DNA from: Nephromyces sp. MM_2019
Taxonomy: Eukaryota; Apicomplexa; Aconoidasida; Nephromycida
Direction: 5' to 3'
Assembly: GCA_015657535.1 (NCBI GenBank)
Contig: JADHZB010000775.1
Span: 1 to 64,000 of the forward strand
DNA length: 64,000 bases
The notes beneath the pieces are model-generated. The model was not told where the DNA came from, ran no database searches, and saw only the letters and a program-made list of their open reading frames with translations. This document shows, in pieces, positions 46,256 through 58,609 of this stretch. Within the stretch, counting starts at the first letter, position 1. Each line of letters starts with the position of its first letter. The position numbers and the translations under genes are program-made.

Positions 46256-47484
46256 CCTCAAAGATTTATGCTAAGATAAAGAAAAAATTCGAATGCCGTT
46301 GAATGATAAATTCATGCGAAACTCAAAAGTAAACCGATGAGTATTTAAACGAACTGACATACTTAGTACGTCATAAGGAAACCACCTAACTAGGTGTTAT
46401 TACGCGTAATTCATATGAAAGGATGATATTCCCTAGGTATCAGAGCTACACACGCAAATGGGCGTAAAAATCAAAGTTTATTCCAAAAAAAGAATCATTG
46501 CGGCAAACAAATATCCAAGGTACTTAACATTGATGGCGATGACGTAAAACATACAAGCGTAAATGTGAAACGACGAAAACTGTTTTTATAAATGAAGAAA
46601 CGCAGTATTTTAGCTGCCTTCAATTAGCAAGGTGACAAGCGTTAGCGTAGGAGGAAGCAAAGCCTCATGAATCGCTTCATCTTATATCCTTGTCGCCATA
46701 GAGCTGAAAATCAGCGGCAAAACAAGAATCAAAACGACTCAGATTATCCTTTGGTAAGCTCGTAGACCTGCAACATTACTACCGAGCCTCATACTGCATA
46801 ACTGCACGCAATATAAATTCAAATTTTCAGTGGATTTCATTTTTAAAAATGATTACGATATTATATATGCAATAATCAGCACCTTTTTAAAATTGCAAGA
46901 CTTAACCATATTTGAAAAATAGCAACTATTAAGCATAAAACGAGGCAAAATATGAATACATACCCTTCCGGGTTCGTTTCTTATAAAGTATGCGAGATCC
47001 GCAGTTTCTGCATCTTACTGCAGTAGTCTGTATCAGTGGTACATCTGAACCACATTCTGAAGGAAGTAAGGACAAAAAAACTTGCTTCTAACTCACATAT
47101 ACCAGATTATGATCTCCAGCGATCGACTACGCAATGCAGGGGGTAATCTTCAGGTACACAACAATATTCATTCAAATATCTACATGGAACTAAATGATGT
47201 TCATATACATTAAACCATCTATGCAATACACTACTGCATCCATAAATCCATCAGCAACCCCGCACATAGACTTCCAATCACGGAGAACTCTATAAAGGGA
47301 AGCTTGAAAGGAATCCCAATTCCTGTTCTTCATTACATAATAAACGCAGCGTAGTCATGTACCCTTCAAGTCAGCCGAACATCGAACATTACCACAAACT
47401 TGGTGGTGTCTCGCACACAAGTGAAGATGAGCCGAGGTAAATTGGCAACCACCACGGTTTCACCGAAGAATACAAAAAAAGCAT
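46256..47484. other. No supported gene
   Basis: AT-rich, without a credible exon chain. A minus-strand segment 47484-47393 is open and could extend the next gene, but the intron it would require is only 26 bases. Confidence 0.35.
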
Positions 47485-47976
47485 CTACAGAACCCATTCC
47501 AAAATAGTACCTCCACATATGTATGTTACGGGATTGACGACTCCGTTAGGGTCGTCGATAAGTTTTTCGACATCCATTTTGCAGACTCTGCCGCGTATAG
47601 TCGCGATAGGCAAAGCAAAATAAGTTTGACTGCCCGTATGGAAGTCAAAAGAAAGATAAAAAGGGGCGTAAAAAGCTTCTGTGGCAGTAATAGCGATTAC
47701 TGCCATTCCAGACTTGCCTCATGAATGCGAACTCAAGAAGCGGCGAGAGGGAAGGAATGCATTCCTGGGGTGTATGGTATCACCGTACGGTACTACTGAA
47801 ACACAGTCACCCCAGCAGGCACTCGTATGACGTGCAATGTAGTAATACATAGGAGCAACATTTACAGTGATGGGCGATACGATAGTTGTTGCAACGCCGT
47901 GTGTATGAATCCGACCAGACTGATAGGGGGTCCTCCAACTTTGAGCGCTAGAGCAAGGGGCCCACGAAACTACCAA
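47485..47976 (-). CDS. Possible cysteine-containing protein, two exons
   Basis: Not recognised. The minus-strand segment 47976-47784 follows a strong acceptor (CCGTTCTGTTTCCTAG) and ends at a GTGATA donor in phase 1; 47699-47485 continues in phase and ends in TAG, giving 135 residues without a start codon, so upstream exon(s) are missing. The translation has cysteines in CSS, ACWGDC, VCKMDV and YICGG contexts, little lysine, and many hydrophobic beta-like runs (HGVATTIVSPITVNVAPMYY). This suits an extracellular beta-rich domain, but no family signature (for example of SRS or 6-Cys surface antigens) is clear. The stretch has higher GC than its surroundings, as other real exons here do. Confidence 0.35.
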
Positions 47977-50900
47977 CTAGGAAACAGAACGGAAAGTGAA
48001 GCGCAAGCCATAATTACCTAGATGTGCCAGGTTACTGCCAATTTTATATATTTCCCACAAGGAGCCTGATGCTGTTAGATAATAAATGATTTAATCGGGC
48101 TACATTAGATCAAGGCCCATTAATATTGGAATCTAGGGGTATTGGCATAGATTAGCACTTTCACGGTGGTCTTGTCACGATATCATGTTCCATTGATATG
48201 TAACTGTCCACATAGACGCTTGGATATGTGTTTTCATTTGAAAACAATTGAATAGTTTAAGCTGCGCAGCTAGCAATCCTCGTTCACAGCAATACATTGA
48301 AATCTTCATTGTTAAACACCGAGCTTAAAAGATGTAAAAAAGAATCCTCTCCATATTTCACGATTATCGTTTAGCTATAGTCCATTCTTTCACGTTCTTG
48401 ATCGCCTGCATTTAAATAAATTTCAACCTTTTCCACGTTATCCAGGTGAAAAATTTATATTTTATACCTCAGGGCGTACAGCAATTTTTCTTATAAAAGT
48501 AGCTCATAGTACTGCTGTTACTATCGAGTAGTCATTAAATGTAATCTTTGCGATACGCTACATGCTATGCTTTCTGTGTGACACAATCATTCAGTCTCTA
48601 GTATTGCGCTAAAAAAACATTGCCGACCTACAATATTAACTCAGTTAAATCTAGATTTTTTGTCATTCAATGATACACGTTCTATATCTTAGTGATTATA
48701 CCACTATGGCTTCACTTACAACCATATCAACATGTAACACTTGGCTTCCCTGTGCGATGCTTTTGCCTCGTCACTAGAATATTTTCATTGGTATCCCTCG
48801 CAGTGATAAGATTACCAAAAAAAATGCTATAAATATTCCGCCTATTCACAGCAAAACTTGCAATTCTCTCCTGCCCTGTTTGCTGAACTAGAGTAGATAC
48901 TAGCGGGTAGGAGAGATTTCATACGTTATTTACTGTGGTAGGGACAGGAAAATATTCTGTCAGTGCTAAGAAGGCAGCTTTATGTGGGGTAAAGCTTGGC
49001 TCTCAGGTTTTGTATTCACCTATGCTATAGTACTTTTGTCGTAAACTCTATGCCATTTGTATAATACCTAAGCTTGCCGAGGGTCTCTCCTTCAAAAAAG
49101 AAGTAATATAAGGAAAATGCTTCGGATATTTGAGCTGCACCCTTCTTTGCATATTCTAATTATATGCTTTTTTAATCTATCTCTATTTGCTTTTCCCTGA
49201 CATGATGACTTTCTAAAGGAATACAGCTTAACTGAAATAGTTCGATATATCGGGTATTGACATACTTTCTATCTAAGGTGAAAAAAATACAGCTTCCTCA
49301 ATTAGTTACACGGAACTTTCCATACAGGGATAAAATCTTAGACTATTAGCCACTAAGCGGGGTATAATCCGATAAGTCCACATTGCATATGCATTTTTTA
49401 AGAATCGGGCTGCAAAGTTTTATCAATGCTAATAATGCAAATTCGACATGCCACAGGCGTAATAAATTTACGCTTTTTCGTTTAGTAATCTAACCTTTGC
49501 TGAGCTGCATAAGGACCACAAAAAAAAATTGTGTGCGATTAAGGGGTTGATGCTGTGTATTGTATACCTTAGTGAGGCAAATTAGGAGGTATGACTACGC
49601 ACTGATAAACAAAATTTAAATGGTAAGCCTTCTATAGTTGCTTCTATGTTGTGGAAAGCATTGACCTTTACTCCCATTCACTGGCTGATATTAAAAATTC
49701 TTTACATGTGCTAAAACTTTAAAAATGGCACGATAGGCTTAGGTCCTGCTATTGCTAGGAGAAAGCAACATACAAGTAGACAACTGCCGGTTCATATTTT
49801 TTAGCGTATCACCCTGATGCAAAAGCTTCCCTGAAAGTTATCCAGTTTTTTTAGTGTTTTCGTTCTGTCGCTGAATAGCTTGAAAAAAGACTAAGCGCGC
49901 ATTAACTCTTGAGATTTGGCACTTCGGCAAAGCAAGATGAAAAACTTATAAGGATAGAACTTCGGGAGAATTTTCGCCTCAGTAGAAAAACCTCAGCTTA
50001 TTAAAACATAAAATACTATCTACAGTAGCCCATTTCTGGTAGCATAGAATCTTTTCCCTGACAGGGTGATTTCTGTGATGGAGGGCAGCGCTTTTGGTGC
50101 TTTTGCCCTCAAAACACAGTATTTTCATTATCTTTTCTCGAGAGGTAGTATGCTAATGAAAAAATTATGAGAGCTATGAAAAAAACGACCATGAATCTCC
50201 AATAAAGCTTGGGAGAGTACGCTGGTAAGTCGCTTTGTTACTTCAGAAGACTATTGTATGTAGTTACAGCATATTCAGCAGTTTATAGTTTTCGTACTCA
50301 GACTACGTTTTGTTCACCAGCAAATCAGCAAGCCATGAATGTTATTATTAATATCATTACAGAAGAGTGCGAATTCTACCCGCCAGTAATTTTTGCCTTC
50401 GCAAATGTTGCGAGTAACTATTTCATAGCATTAAATACACTCTGATCTCTTGGTGATGTATGTCAGATGAAAAAAGGAAAACTTAAGCCCCGCCTAGACG
50501 ACTGAGATAGTGCCCGTAAAGGCAGCTTGTCATGCACAAGTTCCTCTTTTTATAAAAAAAACGAGAGGACCATCGTTTCACTTATTTTAGGGCTATAATA
50601 TACGTTTGCCATGCTGCACATTTGTTCAGATAATGCGCTGATGGCAAATCAAAAATTTATGAGCGCCTCAAGGTGAGATTGAATCAATAAGCTTATTGAA
50701 TGGATTAAAATAAAGCTTGCCATATTCTCAACTTAGCAGGTACAATGTTAAAAACTGGTTTTATTAATTCTATATTCGCTGTAAGGCTTTCAGTATCATA
50801 AGGATCACAGAAGATATTAAATGCTACGCCGGTAATGCTTATAGTGGATGTAGTGTCAATTCTCAGAAAATCAGTGGCAGAAAAGCATATTCGCTTGCAA

Positions 50901-52027
50901 AAAGTTAATCGATTAAATTGCTATGAATAATTTTTTCCCTTAGGCTTGCCCGATAGAAGTTGGGCTCATACTGTGATACTCAAGCTCTTCAAACCACTAT
51001 AAAACTGGTAACGTGACCTCATGACTAAGCGCGGACTTGCCTCAGCATATCTTGCTGGATTAAAGCATGCATTACTTTTCTCCAAATGCTACTTGTATTA
51101 TACGGGGTACGATGAGGTTGTATAGCCAATTATTATAACAAACTAAGAAGGAATATGAGCATCACAAGCTGGTATGCGTAAATTCTCGAATGCCAACACT
51201 TAAAAAGGTAGAAGACTCCTTAATATTTGCGGTAGTGCAGCAGCCTGCAATTTTTAAGCAGCTGCGCTACCCTTGATACATTTTCGCGTTCAGGCAGGCT
51301 TCCCATGCTTATTTTTTAATTAGTGCAGAGATTAGAGGGCAGCTCTACCTCAATTGCCTGATGTGTTACGCACTAATTTTGACCCAGGACAGTGCGAATT
51401 TTTGCATGGAGTATTATGCAGGCCAGGAATCCTAAACGTACAGGCTCTTCATGAAGATGCCATTGCGGGAAAAATGTGTATAGACTTCAGTTGAGGTTTG
51501 TGCTAATAAAAAGCATTTGAAAACCCCAAATATCCAATTAGCAGGTACATGAAAGCGTAGTAGTCTTTTTTTCTTCGAAGCTGTTTTTCGCAAACCTTTC
51601 AATATAAGCACCCTTTTCATGGCTTAAAAAGCATAAGAAAACCTTTTGAAAATTTATGCCATATGAAGGGTATAAGCACTAATCGTGTACCTCAGTAGAC
51701 TTAGAGCAGAGGTCAGCAATGCGTTAACGCTCGCATAACCAAAAGCTCCAGCAACGGGTGTGCAGCTGACTTACCCGTTATTATTGCGTACTAGCAATTT
51801 TTGACAAAGAATCATGCATCTGCAATACAAAGCTCGCTTACTAGATTTTCCTTGGCTAGGTATTTGACATATCAAATGCAAGGTAGGCTTAAAAAAATTT
51901 TGTATTAGCCACCTGATGTTCACCTTAAAATAAGACATTTTTTTTGGGAGTCTAAAAAAAGATAAATCAAGCTCTTCAAAAATATCGATCATCGGTTGGT
52001 CCCATATGCATTAATCTTTGCAAATTT
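47977..52027. other. Long stretch without supported gene
   Basis: No exon chain was resolved. One plus-strand segment near 50281-50388, after ATATTCAG and before GTAATT, is open and protein-like but isolated. Several minus-strand ORFs (51432-51620, 51771-51992) lie just downstream of the MATH-BTB stop and look like 3' flank. Confidence 0.35.
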
Positions 52028-55000
52028 TCAAATCCTTAAAAATATGCTTGTACAAAGCTTTGGGAACTGGTTGCTCTGAAGAAGCTTTAGGAAGTGACTC
52101 GCTGTAATTAGGCTTAAGCGAGGCTTAACTGTAGTCGCAGAGAGGAATATCTCAGAGTGCAATGCAGCTTTTAAGATTTTTTGCAGCAAGCTGCTTCATT
52201 CACTAGCCATATTGTCGTCTTTTAAGCATAGCTCAACGAGAAGAAAACCATATCACCCATATCAAAGTGAACTTATATAGTTAGTGAATTGTAGCTCTGG
52301 AATAAGGATACTTTATGCGGTAAAAAATAAAAAATGTAATAGCCAGTCACTTAATGGATGCAAAGCAATCAAATAGACAAGTAAACCTGCTTCAATTTAC
52401 TTTCATCACAAAATCTTTTCTGATTGAAGTCATAAATTAAGAGGTTACTCCAAAATTTATAGTTAGGCCACCATATAAATCAAAATACATGTGATTATTA
52501 AGAAAATGACGCACATACCTGCGATAGCCAGTTCTTCAATGTTGTATTTATGAGCCAATAGAACTAACGATGACAAGTCGTGACTACCGACCTTTTCAAG
52601 TAGTATACCAATGCATTTTTGAAGCAGAGCCTAAAAGCAGTTAAGTATAATTTTGAAGGTAGCAAAGATTCGTGCCAAACTTGAAAAAAATCTTACCTTA
52701 AACTCGTACTTATTTGCGACCTCCGTCAAATTTTTGACAGCTTCAAAATCAAAGGTAGATGTTTCACCACTCAGCACCTTGCATCTGGTAAAAAATTATA
52801 CCATTTAAATAGCTTTATTTCAAGCAGAAACAAATTTTTTGGCCCATGAGTATGTTAAAAACTAGAGCTAGATTTAGATGCAAGTCCGCGCCATAATAAA
52901 AATATATTTATTTGCAAAAAACAGCACGGTAGATTTTTCTTAAAATAATTCGTTGCTAACATTAATATGGCGTTGATAACAGGGGACTTTTTGATGACAA
53001 TAATATTAAGCTTCTTCCATTTAATTAAGTCCTAGCCTCTAATGAATCAAACAATAAAAGTTATGGAGTTAGCTAAATTACAGGTATGAGGAGAGTTTAG
53101 AATTTGCATGAGGGCGTGGCCAGTTTTCTCATAGCTTGAGCTGAGCACCGCTTTAATATATACAAGAGCCTTAACAGAATATAGCTTTATTAGGGCAGTA
53201 AAATTGTATTTATAAAAGAGCACCTTGTGGTTAAAAAAGGTCAATCATGTTAAGTATTCAAGTGCTGTTTTTATGAAGCTTACAAAACTTTATTCTATTC
53301 AGATGACTATAAGGATTTTAGCAAACATGGCGCATTACATTGACCTCAAAAAAATTCTACCTGTCAGTGCAGCAAAATTCAACGAATTCTCGCATTATTT
53401 CTGGATTTACATCAGAAATGGTGACCCTTTTTAACGAATTTTCATTGCTCAGCATTGTGTTGAACACCTATAAAACGTTTGAAAAGCTTTTATTCCAAAG
53501 TAAGACTTAAAATATATGCAGTTATAGCGAAATTATATGCAATTTTACACGTTAAGAAATACTGTATACTTATATAAACTAGACCATAAAACATAATAGG
53601 AGGCAATGTTGATTCTAACTAGCTGACCGGGCTTCTTGCACAGAGGATAAACTTTGGAATGGCAAATATACTGTCCCCGCATACTATCTCGAAATCTTTT
53701 ATGGCGCTGTCTTTTATGTAGCTTTTCAATTCGAAGTTTATCAAATTTTCTTCTTTTTCTTGAAAAAACCAATCCGTATGGATCTTTTTAAAAATTCGTA
53801 GTCTGGCTTTAAGTATTAAATTATCACCGGCTAGCCATTCACTCATAGATTCCTTACTACCTTGAAAGCAGAAGCAAAGGTAGTAGTTGCAACTTATTGA
53901 TAGCTTTAAAAAACAGGATTAAAAGGCTTTAGAAGGCCATAAATTTCCACCTTTTAAGAAGCTTCCAAATCCTCTCCCTAACAACCAATTTTTTTGAAAT
54001 TTAAACGGCGTCATTTCCCTTTGAGATTCATGGACTGTACGAAGTATAGTATTGTTTATAAAGGGAATAATAGCACATGAATTACACGCTCCATGACACA
54101 AAAATTTTAACGCTGGCTTCATTTTAGCTTCATCTACAGAGCATACTTTCAACACTTACACTCCTCATAGTTTTCATCAAGTGCACATATGCGGCAAGAA
54201 GCAACGGTGTCCTGCTCTACTACTCCTTTCAAAAATATGGAAACATTTCCTCTATCCGATTCAAAGCCTTTATGTGGGCAATGCTCATAGGGTTTTATTC
54301 TCAAAAGCCATTTCCCTAGCTCCTTGTCATCAACGATGGGGCAACTATCTATCCATTGGCCCATAGTAGGATCATTTTGAGCCAAACCTGGAAAAGATTA
54401 GCCATAGAGTGCGAACGAAATATGTCGAACTTAATTTGTGTACTCGCTTTCTTTATTCTAAGTCTCGTGAGTATTTATGGGCATCACTATGTAAAAAAAT
54501 TATAATCCAGAAATTGACTTTCCCACATATGTTAGAAAACTACAATTAGAATTCAGCATATTTGCTGCACATGAAACTGCTCACTCAAACTAAGAAACTG
54601 TCAAATAGACGCGCTGATAACTCAACTCACAGCACGGTTGGAGCGGAATCAGCGAAACTTAAAAAAAAATAATTAAGGCATGAAGTATACCCTTGAGTAG
54701 GAAACTTAACCAAAGTATTAAAATTGCTTTGATTTTGCACGTAGCTTGGCTTTTGTTTCTGTTATAGCATTTTCTCATTCTTTGTAGCTCCGGGTTAAAC
54801 GAACCGGCAAAGAGAATTCGCAGACAAAGTGGGCACTTCAATATCTTGATACTTCAATTTTATGGAGAAAAACCTTGTTAATAATGTAGAAACATCAGCT
54901 ATTCCTATTATTTGATTTTAAATTTAAAAAAAACATCCCCCTACGCATTGGTACCTTTTTCTTTGGCCAGGAGCCTTATTTGCATGAAAGATTCAATCTT

Positions 55001-55147
55001 CCAAATGTACTGTGTTTCGTAAATATCAACTCTAGTAGCACAATTCGGCATTGATAATGTGTCCTTTAAGTGATCCAAACTAAGGTTACACAGGAAATTA
55101 ACGCGGCTATCTTTCAAAAAATCCTCCATAGCGCAGTGAACTATCAT
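52028..55147 (-). CDS. MATH-BTB protein, SPOP-like Cullin-3 adaptor
   Basis: SPOP-type proteins bind substrates with MATH and Cullin-3 with BTB, forming a ubiquitin ligase. Eight minus-strand exons: 55147-54955, 54387-54160, 54034-53951, 53860-53628, 53467-53361, 52784-52697, 52630-52519, 52101-52028. All phases agree and give 372 residues plus TGA; human SPOP is about the same length. MATH (about 46-185) has YIWKIESF, then GQWIDSCP, KWLLRIKPY, NVSIFLKG and RGFGSFLKG, the usual order of strands, and ends at EWLAGDNLILKARLRI. BTB (about 205-315) has KDFEIVCGDSIFAIPKFILC, ARSPVFNTML and VTISDVNPEIMREFVEF, followed by VANKYEF. The end (about 312-372) has LLQKCIGILLEKV and LVLLAHKYNIEELAIAASHF, a short BACK-like region. 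The ATG at 55147 was taken as start; an internal ATG at 55129 is also possible. Confidence 0.88.
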
Positions 55148-57277
55148 GTATCTTTGAGTAAAGCAGAATGGTTCGTACTACATTCAATCTGGTTTCACAT
55201 TGCAATTCGACAGTTGGAGCAAAAAATTTGTCTAACATGCATATGTTTCCGCAGACCTAATTTTTTGAACCAGAATTAAATTTGAGGCAGGGGTATGTGA
55301 GAGAAATACAAACTTAAAAATTGGTTACAAATAAAAAAATTAGATCTTTCACGGCTTGATAATTCGCGAGTGTTTCTTTTCAATTAAAATTTTTTCGAAA
55401 CATGCTAATCACCATTCCTTACAGTAAGATAACAAGGTGAATATGGCCGGCAGATTACCTGGGATACGATAATTACAGTGTTGCGATAAGATGTATAAAA
55501 AAGATGGGATTCATACATTCTTGCGCAAAATATATTTTTTTACAATAACACAGGTTCATTTCCAATAAGTATTTGTAAAAAACTGCATTCACTTGCAGGG
55601 ATGTGAGCTAATCTATGGAGACAACAACGAAGCTAGCCAACCAACTAAATATCTAAAAGTAGGTTTTTTTACAAAAAAATTTTAAGATGATATCTGGGTG
55701 CCAATATGCCTGCCGTCAAGAGAGCGTAAAACCGCATGAGTCTTCGCATTGCTAAATTTTTTTCGATTATAAATGGGTGTCAAAGGGCGCAATACTCCCC
55801 CTGAGCTAGTTCCTTGAAATGCCTTTTGAATAGCAGCATTGATTAAAGCAGTGCAAAGGGCTCTTTCTCCAAAGGGATTTCTGAAGCCCCGGATAGCGCC
55901 GCATTAGGCTGGGGAAGTTGAATGAGTCATTAACGCTTACAAAAGGCATCTTAACGCGTATTTTCGCATTTGGAAATTAGTTGGACAGTGTATTGAGCTC
56001 ATTCTATGACCTCCATTAACTTCATGCAGTATTGGTACGATGAAACAAGTGTATTAGGCGTGCAAAATTTTATCGGTGTAACAGAGGGTATACTTTCATG
56101 GATCCCAGGTTGTATGTAACCCGCTGAACGCACTGCTTCTTAGTTATTTCTCTGTATCTTGTGCTTACGTAAATTATTTCAATGCATTGAGCCAATTTAA
56201 AAAATGCAAAAAAAGGTTTCTAGTTTCGTTTTGAACCTTTGCTGTCTGCCCTGTATATTTATCCTGTTACTGGCTGGCAATGGAGCACCCTAGTTTTTGT
56301 TGCGCTACGCAGTGCAACCTAAGTGGATTAATAACCCCTTTATGTTAAAATCTTATGCTTAAGTCCCATATTATCTCTTCCAAATGGAGAAGGAAGTTGT
56401 TCTCATGCTAAATATTTGCGCTTTCATGTATTTAATTGAATATCCTCTCGTTTAAGTATATTTGAGGCATTCAAATCTGTTTATCTTAATGAAGTAAATA
56501 TTTGTCCACGGTATGGAACTGATTTGTTGTTTCTTTGTCTCATAACTATATTCTTTTCTTTTTAATTTTGAGTTTGTAGCTAGCAACCTTGACTTTTAAG
56601 AGTATGAGCGGGCACAGCTCTGTACATGTATTGAGCAGAGAAGTTGCCTATAAGCTAAGTTAAGAAGGGACTGATTTCCATTTCAAAGAGGTAGAGTCAG
56701 CCTTTCGCATAAAAGTGAAGAAGTAAAAACAGCAAACTATAACTTGCAGGTTACTATATTTTTCTTCACTGATAGCTTAAGTATTTAGACAACTAGCCCA
56801 GTATAGCATCACAGCATATCGTTATGATTTGAAAAGCAATTTCATCTATTTATTATATATTTTAGTTAATATGGCAAAAGTAAGTGATAAAAAAACTATG
56901 TATACCACTGAGCGGAATTATCCTGTGCTTAGACCGGTTATTTAACTCTCTCAGTAAGTTGTTGGCACGCTACCACGAAGGATAATTGTCAGCTGTAGCA
57001 GTTATCATCTTTCTAGTATTAAGAAGTATCGTAGGAGTGGCTAGTTACGCTGATTTTAGTAGTCGTCCCTAATCATGGCCACTATTATGATTAGTAAAAT
57101 TTTCTTGTGCATCTTGGTCACCGGGTGATAGGCATTTTTCGGAGTATTTGGAAGCCCAGTGGGTCAAATTTTAAATATACAAAACATGCTTTTCTTAGAA
57201 TTTGGTACTCTAGTAAAGGCCTCACTAACAGAATAAACCCGAGTGGCCATACATGCTGATATCAGGTAAGCAATGGT
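55148..57277. other. 5' flank of MATH-BTB gene, no gene seen
   Basis: No exon chain was supported. A minus-strand segment ending at 57164 after ATATCAG (near 57256) might be a terminal exon of the fragment further right. Confidence 0.35.
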
Positions 57278-57487
57278 ATGGGATATACCAAAATTCAAAA
57301 GCAGAAGCAAGCACAAAGAGAATATTATATTGGAAGTTTTTATCACCGGAATCACTGTGATCCCAAAATTTTTCGAAGCTTAGATGGTTTCAATGACCCA
57401 TACTGTATTGTTATGCGATACCTTTGGGAAAGCGCTTGTGGCAAAACAATAATTGTTCCGCAAATACGCAGATCCCCCGAGAAATAG
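57278..57487 (+). CDS. Possible small ORF, 69 codons
   Basis: ATG-to-TAG frame with balanced composition: a lysine/glutamine-rich start (KIQKQKQAQREYY) and a middle with DPKIFRSLDGFNDPYC. No splice partner or family recognised, and minus-strand frames overlap. Could be a single-exon gene or chance. Confidence 0.2.
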   Translation: MGYTKIQKQKQAQREYYIGSFYHRNHCDPKIFRSLDGFNDPYCIVMRYLWESACGKTIIVPQIRRSPEK

Positions 57488-57638
57488 CTCCATTTTATAA
57501 TTACTATGAGCAAGACATTAAATACAGTGCACGAGTTATTAATATTTAGAAGCCGGTAAAATGAGCAGTTCACATTATACTGGCGATTTTATTTACGTGT
57601 AAAGATAATGCTTCAGCTTAGCGATTTTTCCGGCATAC

Positions 57639-57924
57639 CCCAGCTCTGATACAATTGCTGTAGCGCAACATCTACAGCGAAGAGGTAAGAAGCATTTAAA
57701 GCATGAGTTTCCCATGTATGAGACCTGAATAATTTCATGGGAATTTTATGCTATAACCGGGTAACCAAATATGCTATACAAAAAATATCTGCTGCTTAGC
57801 TGGGAATGTGGCGCATTTCTATGCCCACTTAACTTACCAATTCCCAACGATTTTTAAGTGCTGCATTAGCTGGAGTAATGACAGTCTTACCAGTATGCAA
57901 TTCCATGCTGCAGTCTTCACGTAG
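57639..57924 (-). CDS. Exon fragment of an unidentified gene
   Basis: Two minus-strand segments agree in phase 0: 57924-57838 (donor GTAAGT, encoding ELHTGKTVITPANAALK among others) and 57671-57639 (strong acceptor CTTCTTACCTCTTCGCTGTAG, donor GTATGC). About 40 residues, not enough to identify. Other exon-like pieces lie up to 58.6 kb. Confidence 0.3.
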
Positions 57925-58609
57925 CTCACGCAGCCCAGAACAGAGGTTAGAAACATACAAAGAAATATTGAAATAGATGTGGTGGAATCCCACGATTTTG
58001 CGGAAGCGGAGAGCCATTATAAGTTTCAACTTTATCACAACGCTTGTGGGGTTGAAGCCATGACACCTGTATAACCTTTGTACCGCGTCGTATCGTGACC
58101 TTCCCACGAAACTTACTTAGCATTTGCATACACTCAACGAAAGCTAAATGCATTTTACCTTCAAAGAAAGATGAGCAAACATATTTTATTACGGTCCTTA
58201 GTATCACTGGCGATTACTCCACCATGTATCCGTTTATTTAGCTTTCCCCTTGTCGGATTGACATAAAAAAATACTGAGTACATTTACTGTACCTAATAGT
58301 GGTTTAAGCGTCTAGAGCTCGTAGGTTATGTTGCAGCTCTGGTTGAACATACAAAAGTGCTTCCTAGTCTATTTTTACGCACTCTATAGGTATTAGAGTC
58401 ACTTCGTCAGGTTGCCTACATCTTCTGAGCAGCGTAGCAATTTCCAATTTCTGTGATGTGATTATGCTGTCCCAATAATATGGTCTTCGAGTTGTTCACA
58501 TATATAAGCACGATACCTTGTGGAGATGAGGCATGGTATGCGCGTACGGTATTCCTTGGGATGGGATGCTGCAATGCTGCTTGCAGAAGATATACATCGC
58601 TCAATGAAT

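Noticed and set aside
47485..47510. A 26-base intron joining 47511 to 47484
   Set aside because: Shorter than all supported introns except one doubtful case; the frame runs to a stop instead.
54181..54366. Plus-strand 61-codon ORF
   Set aside because: Shadow of the second MATH-BTB exon on the minus strand.
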